This document shows, in pieces, positions 40,621 through 49,925 of a stretch of 64,000 nt of DNA. The DNA is from Zoogloeaceae bacterium G21618-S1 (GTDB taxonomy: Bacteria; Pseudomonadota; Gammaproteobacteria; Burkholderiales; Rhodocyclaceae). Every line of letters starts with the position of its first letter. Positions within the stretch are counted from its first letter, which is position 1. The stretch covers positions 97,767 through 161,766 of the forward strand of contig JAPWHF010000004.1 of assembly GCA_027214125.1 (NCBI GenBank). The letters run 5' to 3'. Under the pieces are notes generated by a model. It did no database searches. It worked only from the letters and a program-made list of their open reading frames with translations, and was not told the origin of the DNA. The position numbers and the translations under genes were made by a program.

Positions 40621-43600
40621 CTACGCCTCCACCGGCGCCGGGCCTTGATCCAGATCGACCCGCGGCTTCGGCGCACGCATCACCAGCCGGTACAGCAGCG
40701 GCACGGCAAACAAAGTGAGCACCGTCGAAAAGCCCAGGCCCCACACGATACTGGCCGCCACCGGTCCCCACATGAGCGACTTGCCGCCGAGGCCGACCGC
40801 CAGCGAGAACAAGCCACCGATGGTGGTGGTCGTGGTGATCAGGATGGGCACCACGCGGCGCCGCGCGGCATACACCGCGGCATGCAACACGCTCATGCCT
40901 TTGCTCAGCCGATCGTTGGCCGCGTCGATTAGCACGATGGCACTATTGACGGCGATGCCGGTCAGCGCGATCACACCATATAGCGTGTACAGCGACATCG
41001 GGTTGCCCGACACAAACAGGCCCAGTACCACACCGGTAAAGGCCAGCGGCACCGTCACCAGAATCAGGATCGGCTGCCAGTAGCTCTTGAACTGGGTGGC
41101 GAGGATCAGATAGATCAGGCCGAGGCCAAAAGTGAACAGCTTCACCATCGAGTCCAGACTCTCCTGGATGTCGTCCAGCTCGCCCGAGAAGTCCAGCGCC
41201 ACGGAGGGGAAACGCGGCTGGATCTGAGCCCAGGCGGCCTTCAGCTGTGCATTGGCGGTTACGGTGTCGGTGGTGTCAGGCGCCAGATCGGCCTCGACCG
41301 TAATTGCTCGACGCAACTGGTAGTGGCGGATATAGCCCTTGGAGATGCGCATCTCGGCATCCACCAGCTCGCTCAGTTGCACCTGCCGGCCATCGGGCAA
41401 GGGCATGGTGCGCTGGAGCAGCCCCTCGATATCGCTCAGGGTCTGCGGCTTGGCGCGTACGATCAGATCGACCTTCTCACCATCGACCCGCACACTGGTC
41501 AGCGTTTCGCCCTCGCCATACAGTCGCAGCAGTCGCGCCACGGTGGCCGGCTGCACGCCGGCACGGGCAAGTTTTTCGCGATCGAGCGTGAGGCGCATTT
41601 CGGTGCGGCCGGGCACATCGTCGTCGGTCAGATCCTTCACACCAACGATCTTCGCCACCTCGGCCTTGAGCGCGTCCGACGCCGAGCGCAGCGTGGCGTA
41701 GTCGTCCGCCTTCACCTTGACGCTGATCGGTTTGCCCGAAGGTGGGCCGCCCTTCATTTCAAGAAAAGACAGCCTGGCCTCACCGGTGTGCGCCATCACC
41801 GATGCGCGCAGGCGCTCGATGATTTCGCCTGTAAAGGCGCCGTCGGTCAGACGCGGCGCCAGCGACACCAGCACCTGACCGTACTGGTCGCCGTAAAGCG
41901 GTTCGGTTTCGGTGAATTTGATGCCGGCGTAGGCGGTCACAGTGCGCATCTCGGCCGGATCGAGCTGCTCGCGGATGGTGTCCGCCACCTTGTCAGCCTG
42001 ACTCAACGTGCGCTCCAGCGCCATGCCGGCGGGCATGTCCACGTTCACATAGAAGAGCCGCATCGAATCAAAGGCGAAAAACTGCTGCTTGACCACTCCG
42101 CTGCCCACCATCACACCGGCGCCCACCACGGTCAGCAACACTACCAGCAAGGCCAGCTTGGGCCAGCGCATGACGCGGATCAGCGCGCGCGAGTAGCGCA
42201 GCCGTACCCAATGCGTGAAACGCACCCGCCGCGCCTGGCCGGCACTCTGGCCCCCGCCGGCGTTGGGACGGATGCTCAGCACATGCGTGGGCAAGATCCA
42301 GAAGGCTTCAAACAGACTGACGCCGAGTGCCACAGTGACGACAAAGGGCACCACAAACATGAACTTGCCAAGAATGCCCGGCAGTAGCATCAAAGGCAGG
42401 AAGGCTGCCATGGTGGTGAGCACTGCGCTGGTCACCGGCGCGGCGACTTCGAGCACGCCATTGATCACCGCCTCGCGTGCCGGTTCACCGCGTTGCATAC
42501 GGTAGTAGATGGCTTCAACCACCACCACGGCGTCGTCCACCAGCATGCCCAGCGCAATCACCACGCCGAGAAGCACGGTGAGGTTGAGCGTCGATCCGAT
42601 GCCATTGACCACCAAAAATGTGCCTGCCAGCGAAAACGGCACGCCGACCCCGACCAGTAGTGCCATGCGTGGACCGAGAAACGCCCAACACATCACCAGC
42701 ACCGCAATCAGCCCGAGCAACGCATTGGACTCCATGATGCCGATCGCATTGCGGGTCATGTCGGTCTGGTCGTCGAGCATCACCAGCTGCACGCCCTGGC
42801 TCTCGAGCAACGGATTGCGCGCGTTGGCGAAAGCGCGCAGCTCTTCGACCAGCGACAGGGTATTGACCCGGCTCTGCTTGGTCACCGACAACATCACCGC
42901 CGGCTGACCGTGCACGCTGACCCGCTGCGTGGTGCGCTCGTGCCCGCGACTGACCTCGGCCACCTCACCCAGCGCGACGCGGCCCTGCGGCGTGATCAGC
43001 GCTGTGGCGGCGAGGGTGTCGGGGTCGTCGGTCTTGCCTTCCAGGCGCACCAACCATTCGCGATCCTGCACCCGCACCCGGCCACCCAAGGTATTGCGGA
43101 ACCAGCCGAGCACCGAGTCGGACACCTGCACCGGCGACAAGCCGCGCGCCGCCAGCGCCGCCGGATCAAAATCCACATGCAACTCCGGATCATCCAGCCC
43201 CGCGGCGATCACCTTGTCGACGCCCGGCAGGCGTTCGAGGTCTTTCTTGAGATCGAAGGCCGCGCGGCGCAGGCGCTCGTCGAGCGCCGGGCCATACACC
43301 GCCAGAATCGCGGTCGGAAATCCGTTCGAGGTGGTGATCTCCACCACCTGCGGATCGGTCGCCTCCTCGGGCAACTCGTCCGAGGCCTTATTCTGGATTT
43401 CGCGGCGCAGGTCGGCGATACGCTTGTCGAACTCGCGCTCGGACAACTCGTTGAAGCGCACCAGGATCGACGACAGGTTCTCGCGACTCGACGAGGACAC
43501 ATACTTGATGTCCTTCACCTGCGCGATGGCGTCCTCCAGCGGCGAGGTGAGTTCCTGCTCAACATCCTCTGCCGACGCCCCGGGCAAGACCGTGGCGATG

Positions 43601-43740
43601 TTCACCCAGTTGAAATTGATCTCCGGGTCCTGCGCGCGCGGCATCAGCACATAGGTGAGTGCGCCACCGACCAGCACCAGCGCAAAGGCGATGTTGGCCA
43701 GCGGATGGTTGTCGATCAGCTTGCGGTAAAAACCCATCAC
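40621..43740 (-). CDS. RND efflux pump inner-membrane transporter
   Basis: A 1,039-residue proton-driven RND permease with twelve helices and two large periplasmic loops. Helix 4 carries the proton-relay aspartates in GMLVDDAVVVVEA. The sequence follows the HAE1-like branch (multidrug type); it lacks the clear heavy-metal signature of CzcA/CusA. Its company (DUF411, Cys-rich protein, cytochrome) nevertheless hints at metal stress. Its ATG overlaps the membrane-fusion gene by four bases. No outer-membrane TolC-type gene is adjacent, so a shared channel is likely. Confidence 0.94.
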   Translation of the reverse strand: MMGFYRKLIDNHPLANIAFALVLVGGALTYVLMPRAQDPEINFNWVNIATVLPGASAEDVEQELTSPLEDAIAQVKDIKYVSSSSRENLSSILVRFNELSEREFDKRIADLRREIQNKASDELPEEATDPQVVEITTSNGFPTAILAVYGPALDERLRRAAFDLKKDLERLPGVDKVIAAGLDDPELHVDFDPAALAARGLSPVQVSDSVLGWFRNTLGGRVRVQDREWLVRLEGKTDDPDTLAATALITPQGRVALGEVAEVSRGHERTTQRVSVHGQPAVMLSVTKQSRVNTLSLVEELRAFANARNPLLESQGVQLVMLDDQTDMTRNAIGIMESNALLGLIAVLVMCWAFLGPRMALLVGVGVPFSLAGTFLVVNGIGSTLNLTVLLGVVIALGMLVDDAVVVVEAIYYRMQRGEPAREAVINGVLEVAAPVTSAVLTTMAAFLPLMLLPGILGKFMFVVPFVVTVALGVSLFEAFWILPTHVLSIRPNAGGGQSAGQARRVRFTHWVRLRYSRALIRVMRWPKLALLVVLLTVVGAGVMVGSGVVKQQFFAFDSMRLFYVNVDMPAGMALERTLSQADKVADTIREQLDPAEMRTVTAYAGIKFTETEPLYGDQYGQVLVSLAPRLTDGAFTGEIIERLRASVMAHTGEARLSFLEMKGGPPSGKPISVKVKADDYATLRSASDALKAEVAKIVGVKDLTDDDVPGRTEMRLTLDREKLARAGVQPATVARLLRLYGEGETLTSVRVDGEKVDLIVRAKPQTLSDIEGLLQRTMPLPDGRQVQLSELVDAEMRISKGYIRHYQLRRAITVEADLAPDTTDTVTANAQLKAAWAQIQPRFPSVALDFSGELDDIQESLDSMVKLFTFGLGLIYLILATQFKSYWQPILILVTVPLAFTGVVLGLFVSGNPMSLYTLYGVIALTGIAVNSAIVLIDAANDRLSKGMSVLHAAVYAARRRVVPILITTTTTIGGLFSLAVGLGGKSLMWGPVAASIVWGLGFSTVLTLFAVPLLYRLVMRAPKPRVDLDQGPAPVEA

Positions 43741-44732
43741 TGCGCCGCCCCGGCCGGCTTGAGGCCAATCTGGAAACGGCCTTCATCCACCACCGGCAGC
43801 GTGGCCGGCCAGTCTGTCGGCACCAGCACCGGGCGCCCCTGCTGGGCTTCGGCCAAGGGACGGAAGACCGGCGCATCGCCGGTCATGACATACACGCCGA
43901 AAACGCCGTCGCGCTTTTGCACATAGGCCGGCGGCAGCATCGGGCGCTCGCCCTGCCAGCGCACCTCACCGGCCAGGCCGATCGGCATCGGCCGGGTCGG
44001 CGCAAAGATTACGTCCTGCGCCTGCGCCACGCGGTCGACCAGCGGCGACACACGCTGCAACGTGAGCGGCACTTCAAGCCCGGCGGCATCGAGCACCCAG
44101 GCCTTTGCCGCACGCACGCTGGCAATCTGCGACACCGGCACACTCGCCCGCACCTCCGGCGTGGCAGTCGCTGCCAGCACCAGCACCGGTGCTCCGGGTG
44201 AGACGTAATCGCCCACGCTGGCCAGTCGCGACCTGACCACGCCATCAAAAGGCGCGGTGAGCGTTGTTCGCGATAGCGCCAACTCCGCCGCCGCCAGCAG
44301 TTGCCGCGTGGCGGCGAGTTCGTTCTTGCGCACCGTCAGCTCGGTTTCTTTCACCCGCAAGGCGTCCGCGCTCAGGAACTCGCGATCGGCCAGCGCCCGG
44401 TTCTGTGCCAGCTGCGATTCGGCCAGCCGCAACTGGCTCGCCACCAGCGCCACCTGCGCCTTGGCGCGATCCCGCTCGATGCGGTGCTCGCGGTCGTCCA
44501 GCGCCAGCAGCGTCGATCCACGCTTGACGGTCTCGCCGACCCGTACCGGCAAGGTTTTGATGCGCCCGGACACCGCCATGCCCAGTTGCGCCTCATCCAT
44601 CGGGTTGGCCGTGGCATTAACGCGGTAGACCGGATACACCGCCAGTTCGGACAGCGGCCGGGTGGTCAGCTCGGCCGCCTGCACCACCAGCGGCAACAGC
44701 GCGCACAAAGCAAGAAAACGCAGAGAAGTCAT
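43737..44732 (-). CDS. RND periplasmic adaptor (HlyD/membrane fusion) protein
   Basis: A 331-residue adaptor linking the RND pump to an outer-membrane channel. A signal peptide (FLALCALLPLVVQA) is followed by the biotinyl-lipoyl half-motif (VSGRIKTLPVRVGETVKRG), a coiled-coil hairpin (about 85-165) and the second lipoyl half (TLTAPFDGVVRSRLASVGDYV). The start at 44732 is chosen for the signal peptide; the frame extends upstream without a better site. It is the first gene of the six-gene operon that runs to 38955. Confidence 0.92.
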   Translation of the reverse strand: MTSLRFLALCALLPLVVQAAELTTRPLSELAVYPVYRVNATANPMDEAQLGMAVSGRIKTLPVRVGETVKRGSTLLALDDREHRIERDRAKAQVALVASQLRLAESQLAQNRALADREFLSADALRVKETELTVRKNELAATRQLLAAAELALSRTTLTAPFDGVVRSRLASVGDYVSPGAPVLVLAATATPEVRASVPVSQIASVRAAKAWVLDAAGLEVPLTLQRVSPLVDRVAQAQDVIFAPTRPMPIGLAGEVRWQGERPMLPPAYVQKRDGVFGVYVMTGDAPVFRPLAEAQQGRPVLVPTDWPATLPVVDEGRFQIGLKPAGAAQ

Positions 44733-44819
44733 GTGGCATGCGACCGGCGAATGAGGCCGATACGTCCCGTCACCAAAAACGCAGAGTTTAACGCGGCCGC
44801 ATGACAGATGCAGGCACAA

Positions 44820-45593
44820 TCACCCGGCCGGTCGCCAGCCCAATCCACTCAGCGTGTCGGCCAACGGCGTGTATTCGCAGCCGATCCAGCCGACGTAACC
44901 GAGCGCATCAATGTGCCGGAACAAAAAGGGAAAGTTGATCTCGCCTGTGCCCGGCTCATGCCGCCCCGGCGTATCGGCCAGCTGCATGTGGCCGATCATC
45001 GGCAAATAACGCGACAGCGTATTGGCCAGCTCGCCCTCCATGCGCTGCGCATGGTAGATGTCGTACTGGATGAACAGATTGTCGGCCCCCACGGCGGCCA
45101 CGATCTGCGCCGCCTGCTCGGTGCGAGTCAGAAAAAAGCCGGGGATGTCGAAAGTGTTGATCGGCTCGATCAGCAGCCTCAGCCCTGCCGCCTTGAGCGC
45201 GCCGGCGGCAAAGCGCAAGTTGTCGATCAAGGTCGCCTGCGCCCGCGCCGGGTCCACGCCGTCGGGCAAGATGCCGGCCAGGCAATTGAGCTGCGGGCAG
45301 CCGAGCGCCTGTGCATACGCGATGCCGCGACCCACACCCTCCTGAAACTCACCGACCCGGTCCGGATGGCAGGCAATGCCGCGCTCGCCCGCGTCCCATT
45401 CGCCCGGCGGCAGATTGTGCAGCACCTGCACCAGGCCATTGGCCTGCAGCGTCTCCGCCAGCTGCGACGCCGGCCAGGCGTAGGGGAACAGGTATTCGAC
45501 GCCCTTGAAGCCCGCGCCCGCTGCCGCGGCAAAGCGATCAAGAAAGGTGTGCTCGTTGAACAGCAGACTCAGGTTGGCGGCAAACTTCGGCAT
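44820..45593 (-). CDS. hyi: Hydroxypyruvate isomerase
   Basis: Interconverts hydroxypyruvate and tartronate semialdehyde in glyoxylate/glycerate metabolism. A 257-residue TIM barrel very close in length and pattern to E. coli Hyi: FAANLSLLFNE, HNLPPGEWDAGERGIAC, LLIEPINTFDIPGF, IQYDIYHAQRMEGEL and EPGTGEINF. The metal ligands Glu, Asp, His and Glu fall in these segments. A GarR-like reductase (22147-23016) could take the product on, although it is not adjacent. The gene precedes the RND operon on the same strand, 87 bases upstream of the adaptor gene. Confidence 0.94.
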   Translation of the reverse strand: MPKFAANLSLLFNEHTFLDRFAAAAGAGFKGVEYLFPYAWPASQLAETLQANGLVQVLHNLPPGEWDAGERGIACHPDRVGEFQEGVGRGIAYAQALGCPQLNCLAGILPDGVDPARAQATLIDNLRFAAGALKAAGLRLLIEPINTFDIPGFFLTRTEQAAQIVAAVGADNLFIQYDIYHAQRMEGELANTLSRYLPMIGHMQLADTPGRHEPGTGEINFPFLFRHIDALGYVGWIGCEYTPLADTLSGLGWRPAG

Positions 45594-45662
45594 GGCGACG
45601 CTCCGGTGGCGATGGCACTTGCCGCCAGCTTAACCGGCGTGCCGGGCGCGCGAAACCCGACC

Positions 45663-46595
45663 TCAACTGCGCCGCAGCTTTTTGCGCGGCGGCTTCGCCG
45701 GAGCACCTGCCGGCAGCGTGGCCGCGCTAATCGCAACAATCGCCGGGTGGGTGAGCTTGCGCTCGGTGGTGATGCCATAGATCTGCTCGGTCAATACCGG
45801 AATCTCGCCCACCACCACGACGCCATGCTGTGCCTGCACGTCGGGCACTACCGTGCTGGGCGCGCAAAAGAAGCCCGCGCCCGCGCCACCAAAGGCCTTG
45901 AGCAGCGCGCTGTCGTCAAACTCGCCGATGATCTGCGGCCGCATGCGCTCGGCCTCGAACCACTGCACCAGCGGCACACGCACCGCCACATCCTCGCCGG
46001 GCAGCAAAAACGGCGCCTCGTCCAGACAACGTGGGAAGTCCCCGGCAAAACGGGCCAGCAGCGCCGGCGCCGCCATCACCGTCAGCCCGCTCTCGCCCAG
46101 CAGATGGCTGTAGGCACGCACGTTGTAGCGTGCCGGCATCGGACGATCGGCGATCACCATATCGAGGTGGTGCACCGACAGCTCCGCCAGCAGCGGTGCC
46201 AGCCGCCCCTCGCGGCACACCAGGCGCACCGGATCGTCCAGCGACAGCGTTGGCGCCACCAGCCGGTAAGCCATCTGCTTGGGCACCGAATCGGCAATAC
46301 CGACCCGAAACGGTGGCGCCTGCGCGGCATCGGCGTCATGCAGCACATCGAGCAGCTCGTCGCCGAGGGCGAAGATTTCCTCGGCGTAACGCAGGATGCG
46401 CTGGCCGGCCTCGGTCACCACCAATCGCCGCCCGGTGCGCTGAAACAGGCCCACGCCAAGGCGCGCCTCGAAGGCCGAAATCTGGCCGCTGACCGATTGC
46501 GGCGTCAGGTGCAGCTGCTCGCTGGCGCGGGCAATACTGCCCGCCTTGGCCACCATCCAGAAATAGCGCAAGTGTTTGTAGTTGAGTGTCGCCAT
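45663..46595 (-). CDS. nhaR: LysR-type transcriptional activator NhaR
   Basis: A 310-residue LysR regulator. The N-terminal helix-turn-helix (LNYKHLRYFWMVAKAGSIARASEQLHLTPQ) is nearly the NhaR consensus; the rest is the periplasmic-binding-protein-like effector domain. In E. coli NhaR responds to sodium and activates the nhaA antiporter gene and others. No nhaA gene is adjacent; the divergent gene is yccA. A LysR-sized inverted repeat lies in the shared intergenic region and overlaps the yccA promoter, so yccA is a plausible target. Confidence 0.92.
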   Translation of the reverse strand: MATLNYKHLRYFWMVAKAGSIARASEQLHLTPQSVSGQISAFEARLGVGLFQRTGRRLVVTEAGQRILRYAEEIFALGDELLDVLHDADAAQAPPFRVGIADSVPKQMAYRLVAPTLSLDDPVRLVCREGRLAPLLAELSVHHLDMVIADRPMPARYNVRAYSHLLGESGLTVMAAPALLARFAGDFPRCLDEAPFLLPGEDVAVRVPLVQWFEAERMRPQIIGEFDDSALLKAFGGAGAGFFCAPSTVVPDVQAQHGVVVVGEIPVLTEQIYGITTERKLTHPAIVAISAATLPAGAPAKPPRKKLRRS

Positions 46596-46617
46596 GAGCC
46601 AGAAACCTCCGTTTTTT

Positions 46618-46672
46618 CGAACAACTCATGAACTTTATTCGATTTGTTCGTACCAATCACTACGACTACACT
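46618..46672 (+). promoter_or_regulatory. yccA promoter with overlapping LysR-type operator
   Basis: TTGTTC (46644-46649) and TACACT (46667-46672) are spaced by 17 bases and point to yccA. An inverted repeat CGAACAA (46618-46624) / TTGTTCG (46644-46650) with a 19-base spacer overlaps the -35 and lies 22 bases upstream of the nhaR start. NhaR control of both genes is inferred. Confidence 0.5.
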
Positions 46673-46761
46673 GCAACGCGTAGAAACGGCTTTAAACCGC
46701 GGCATCGCCTTGAGCAAGCCGCCTGCCGGCAACAAACATCAGAAACTTAACGGAGCGCACC

Positions 46762-47439
46762 ATGAACCGCACTTCCCCCTTCCCCACCGACGTCGGTCGT
46801 GGCCAGCAAAGCTCGGTCCTGGCGACCAACAAGGTCATCCGCAACACTTACATGCTGCTGTCGGTCACGCTGCTGTTCTCGGCACTGACCGCCGGCGTGT
46901 CGATGGCGCTGGCCCTGCCGCATCCGGGCATGATCATCACCCTGGTCGGCTACTTCGGCCTGCTGTTCCTGACCACCAAGCTGCGCAACAGCGCGGGCGG
47001 CATTGTGGCGGTGTTCGCACTGACCGGCTTCATGGGTTACACCTTGGGCCCGATCATCAGCCACTACCTCAACATGCCCAACGGCACACAAACCGTCATG
47101 ACCGCCATGGCCGCCACCGGCGCCATCTTCCTCGGCCTGTCGGGCTACGCGCTGACCACCCGCAAGGACTTCTCCTTCATGGGCGGGTTCCTGATGGTCG
47201 GCATCCTCGTCGCCTTCCTGGCCGGCCTGGGCGCCATCTTCTTCAGCATCCCGGCCCTGTCGCTGACCGTCTCGGCCGCCTTCGTGCTGCTGATGTCGGG
47301 CCTCATCCTGTATGAGACCTCCAACATCATCCACGGTGGCGAAACCAACTACATCATGGCCACGGTGACGCTGTTCGTGTCGATCTTCAACCTCTTCACC
47401 AGCCTGCTGCACCTGCTGGGCTTCATGAACGACGACTGA
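46762..47439 (+). CDS. yccA: Bax inhibitor-1/YccA family membrane protein
   Basis: A 225-residue protein with seven predicted membrane helices and the family sequence NTYMLLSVTLLFSALTAG. In E. coli YccA binds and modulates the FtsH protease; family members elsewhere act as calcium leak channels. Conserved aspartates sit at the C-terminus (FMNDD). GGAG lies eight bases before the ATG. It is monocistronic with a strong terminator. Divergence from nhaR suggests salt or pH control. Confidence 0.93.
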   Translation: MNRTSPFPTDVGRGQQSSVLATNKVIRNTYMLLSVTLLFSALTAGVSMALALPHPGMIITLVGYFGLLFLTTKLRNSAGGIVAVFALTGFMGYTLGPIISHYLNMPNGTQTVMTAMAATGAIFLGLSGYALTTRKDFSFMGGFLMVGILVAFLAGLGAIFFSIPALSLTVSAAFVLLMSGLILYETSNIIHGGETNYIMATVTLFVSIFNLFTSLLHLLGFMNDD

Positions 47440-47469
47440 ACACGCCTGCGGCATTTCGTCTCAAGCCGG

Positions 47470-47508
47470 AATCGGGCGACCCCAGCGGGTCGCCCGATTT
47501 ATTTTATG
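47470..47508 (+). terminator. Rho-independent terminator of yccA
   Basis: A perfect 12-bp stem (47471-47482 with 47487-47498) with loop CAGC is followed by a T-rich tract (TTATTTTAT). It lies about 30 bases after the yccA stop. Confidence 0.9.
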
Positions 47509-47654
47509 GATCAATCGCGTGAGATAAAAAACGCCTGATGAGAGCACGCTGCGGCACGTCGCCGCAGGGGCGGAACTTCGGCCACCGGCGACCGTATAGT
47601 CGCGACCGCCATGCGCCAAAGCGCCCGCCCACCTTCGCCTCAGGATCGTGTCTC

Positions 47655-49925
47655 ATGTCTCTGCCGCTTCTTGCCCGCCGCCTGCCGCTGTCGGCCGCGC
47701 TGCTCGCCGCCTTTGCCGCGCCCAATGTGCTCGCCGACACACCGACCCAGCTCGGCACGGTGGTCGTCAATGCGCCGGCGGAGTCGCCCACCCACTTCAC
47801 CAGCCCGTTCGTCCTGATCAGCGCCGAGCAGGCCGAGCAGGTCAATGCGACCTCGGTTGAGGATGTGTTCAAGTACGAACCGAGCATGGTGATTCGCAAG
47901 CGCTACATCGGTGACTCGAATGGCACGGTGGCCATGCGTGGCGCCAACATGTTCCAGACCGCGCGCACCATGGTCTTCGCCGACGGCATGCCGCTGCACT
48001 CGCTGCTTGAAACCCGCTGGTCGGGCGCGCCGCGCTGGGGCCTGGTGGCGGCCGACGAGCTCGAATCGGCGGAGGTCATCTACGGCCCCTTCTCGGCCGA
48101 GTACAGCGGCAACGCCATGGGCGGCGTGGTGAACATGAAGACCAAACTGCCCACCCAGCGCGAGCTGCACGCCGAAGCCGCGAGCTTCCACCAGCAGTTC
48201 GACCACCTGGGCGCCGACCAGACCTACTCGGGCCACCGCGAATACCTCGCCTTTGGCGAGGCCTTTGGTGACCTGCGCCTGTTCGTGTTTCACAACCACC
48301 TCGAAAACAAGGGCCAACCGATGACCTTCCGCAGTCGCAGCGTGGGCACGCCCGCCGGTGGAGCTACGGTCATCACCGACGGCGCCGTCCGTGGCCGCGA
48401 CAGCCAGAGCAACGACGTGATCTGGGTGGGCGACTCCGGCCCGGCGGCCACGATCACCGACCTCACCAAATTCAAGCTCGGCTACATCCTGGGCGAATGG
48501 CAGGCCACCGCCACCGTCGCCTATGAAGATCGCGACTGGCGCACCCGTCCCACCAATTACCTGCGCGACGCCACCGGCAACACGATCTGGAGTGGCAACG
48601 CGGTCTATAACGGCGCCGGCTTCAATGTGAGTTCCAGCCACTTCGCGGTCAGCGACCAGATCCGCCAGACCCTGCAACTCGGCATCGGCCTGGAAGGCCC
48701 GCTCGGCGCCAGCGGCTGGATGCTGGAAACGAACCTGAGCCACTTCGATGTGCTCAAGGACCACACCCGCAGTTCCAACAAGCACCCGGACGACCCGACC
48801 TACACCACGGCCGGTTCGGTGTCGGACTACGAAGACACCGGCTGGCTGTCGCTGGACGTGAAGGCCCGCACCGAGCGCTTCGCCGGCCGCGACGACATGA
48901 ACTTCGTCACCGGCTACCACTTCGACCGCAACAGCCTGGCCATCGACAGCTACGACTCCACCAACTACACCGTCGGCACCAAGTCGGTGCACAACCAGAC
49001 CACCGGTGGCAAAACCCGCACCCACGCCGCCTTCGCGCAATGGGGCTGGGACTTTGCGCCGCAGTGGGATGTGGCCGTCGGCGCGCGCTACGAGCAGTGG
49101 CAGACCTATGACGGCTTCTACTACAAGCACAAGACCGCCGCCCTCCTCGACTTCGAAGACCGCGACGCCACCGGCTTCTCGCCCAAGTTCTCGCTCGGCT
49201 TCCAGCCGGCCGAGGCCTGGCAACTGCGCTATTCGATCGGCCGCGCCTACCGCTTCCCGATCGTCGAAGAGTTGTTCAGCAACGAAGAGAAGATCAACAG
49301 CAGCACCATCGCCAACGCCAAACTGCGCCCCGAGGTCGGCATTCATCACAACTTCATGGTCGAGCGCCTGCTGGCCAACGGCTTCGTGCGCGCCAATCTG
49401 TTCCATGAAAACGTCAAGGACGCCATCTGGAGCCAGACCGACGTCATCAACAGCGTGAGCACCTTCCTGCCGGTCGACAAGGTGCGCACCACCGGCCTCG
49501 AGCTGGTGCTGCAGCAAAACCGAATCTTTGCCCTGCCGGTCGACCTGAACGCCAACATCACCTGGACCGACAGCAAGATCGTCAAGAACAGCGCCGATCC
49601 GAGCACCGAGGGCAAAGTCTTCCCGCGCATGCCGCGCTGGCGCGCCAACCTGCTCGCCACCTGGCATGCCGGCGACAAACTCGACACCTCGCTCGGCCTG
49701 CGCTACGCCAGCAACAGCTATGGCAACCTCGACAACTCGGACAAGGAAGGCAATGTGTACGGCGCGCAGGACGACTACCTGTTTGTCGATCTCAAAGCCA
49801 CGTACCGCGTCACCAAAACCGGCCACCTCGCCGTGGGCATCGACAACCTGTTCAACGACGACGCTTTCGTTGCCCACCCGTGGCCGCAGCGCACGCTGTA
49901 TGTCGAAGGCAAGCTGAGCTTCTGA
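47655..49925 (+). CDS. TonB-dependent outer-membrane receptor
   Basis: A 756-residue receptor. A signal peptide (about 1-25, cut near VLA) is followed by a plug domain (SVEDVFKYEPSMVIRKRY to NAMGGVVNMKTK) and a 22-strand barrel ending in aromatic Phe (YVEGKLSF), the usual assembly signal. AGGA precedes the ATG at 47655. The substrate is unknown. It is translationally linked (TGATG) to a secreted beta-propeller and then to a thioredoxin-like gene, a trio that looks like one uptake or processing system. No B12 riboswitch or Fur box was recognised upstream. Confidence 0.93.
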   Translation: MSLPLLARRLPLSAALLAAFAAPNVLADTPTQLGTVVVNAPAESPTHFTSPFVLISAEQAEQVNATSVEDVFKYEPSMVIRKRYIGDSNGTVAMRGANMFQTARTMVFADGMPLHSLLETRWSGAPRWGLVAADELESAEVIYGPFSAEYSGNAMGGVVNMKTKLPTQRELHAEAASFHQQFDHLGADQTYSGHREYLAFGEAFGDLRLFVFHNHLENKGQPMTFRSRSVGTPAGGATVITDGAVRGRDSQSNDVIWVGDSGPAATITDLTKFKLGYILGEWQATATVAYEDRDWRTRPTNYLRDATGNTIWSGNAVYNGAGFNVSSSHFAVSDQIRQTLQLGIGLEGPLGASGWMLETNLSHFDVLKDHTRSSNKHPDDPTYTTAGSVSDYEDTGWLSLDVKARTERFAGRDDMNFVTGYHFDRNSLAIDSYDSTNYTVGTKSVHNQTTGGKTRTHAAFAQWGWDFAPQWDVAVGARYEQWQTYDGFYYKHKTAALLDFEDRDATGFSPKFSLGFQPAEAWQLRYSIGRAYRFPIVEELFSNEEKINSSTIANAKLRPEVGIHHNFMVERLLANGFVRANLFHENVKDAIWSQTDVINSVSTFLPVDKVRTTGLELVLQQNRIFALPVDLNANITWTDSKIVKNSADPSTEGKVFPRMPRWRANLLATWHAGDKLDTSLGLRYASNSYGNLDNSDKEGNVYGAQDDYLFVDLKATYRVTKTGHLAVGIDNLFNDDAFVAHPWPQRTLYVEGKLSF

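Noticed and set aside
47509..47654. Cobalamin riboswitch or Fur box before the TonB receptor
   Set aside because: No B12-box core or Fur-like dyad could be found in the leader.
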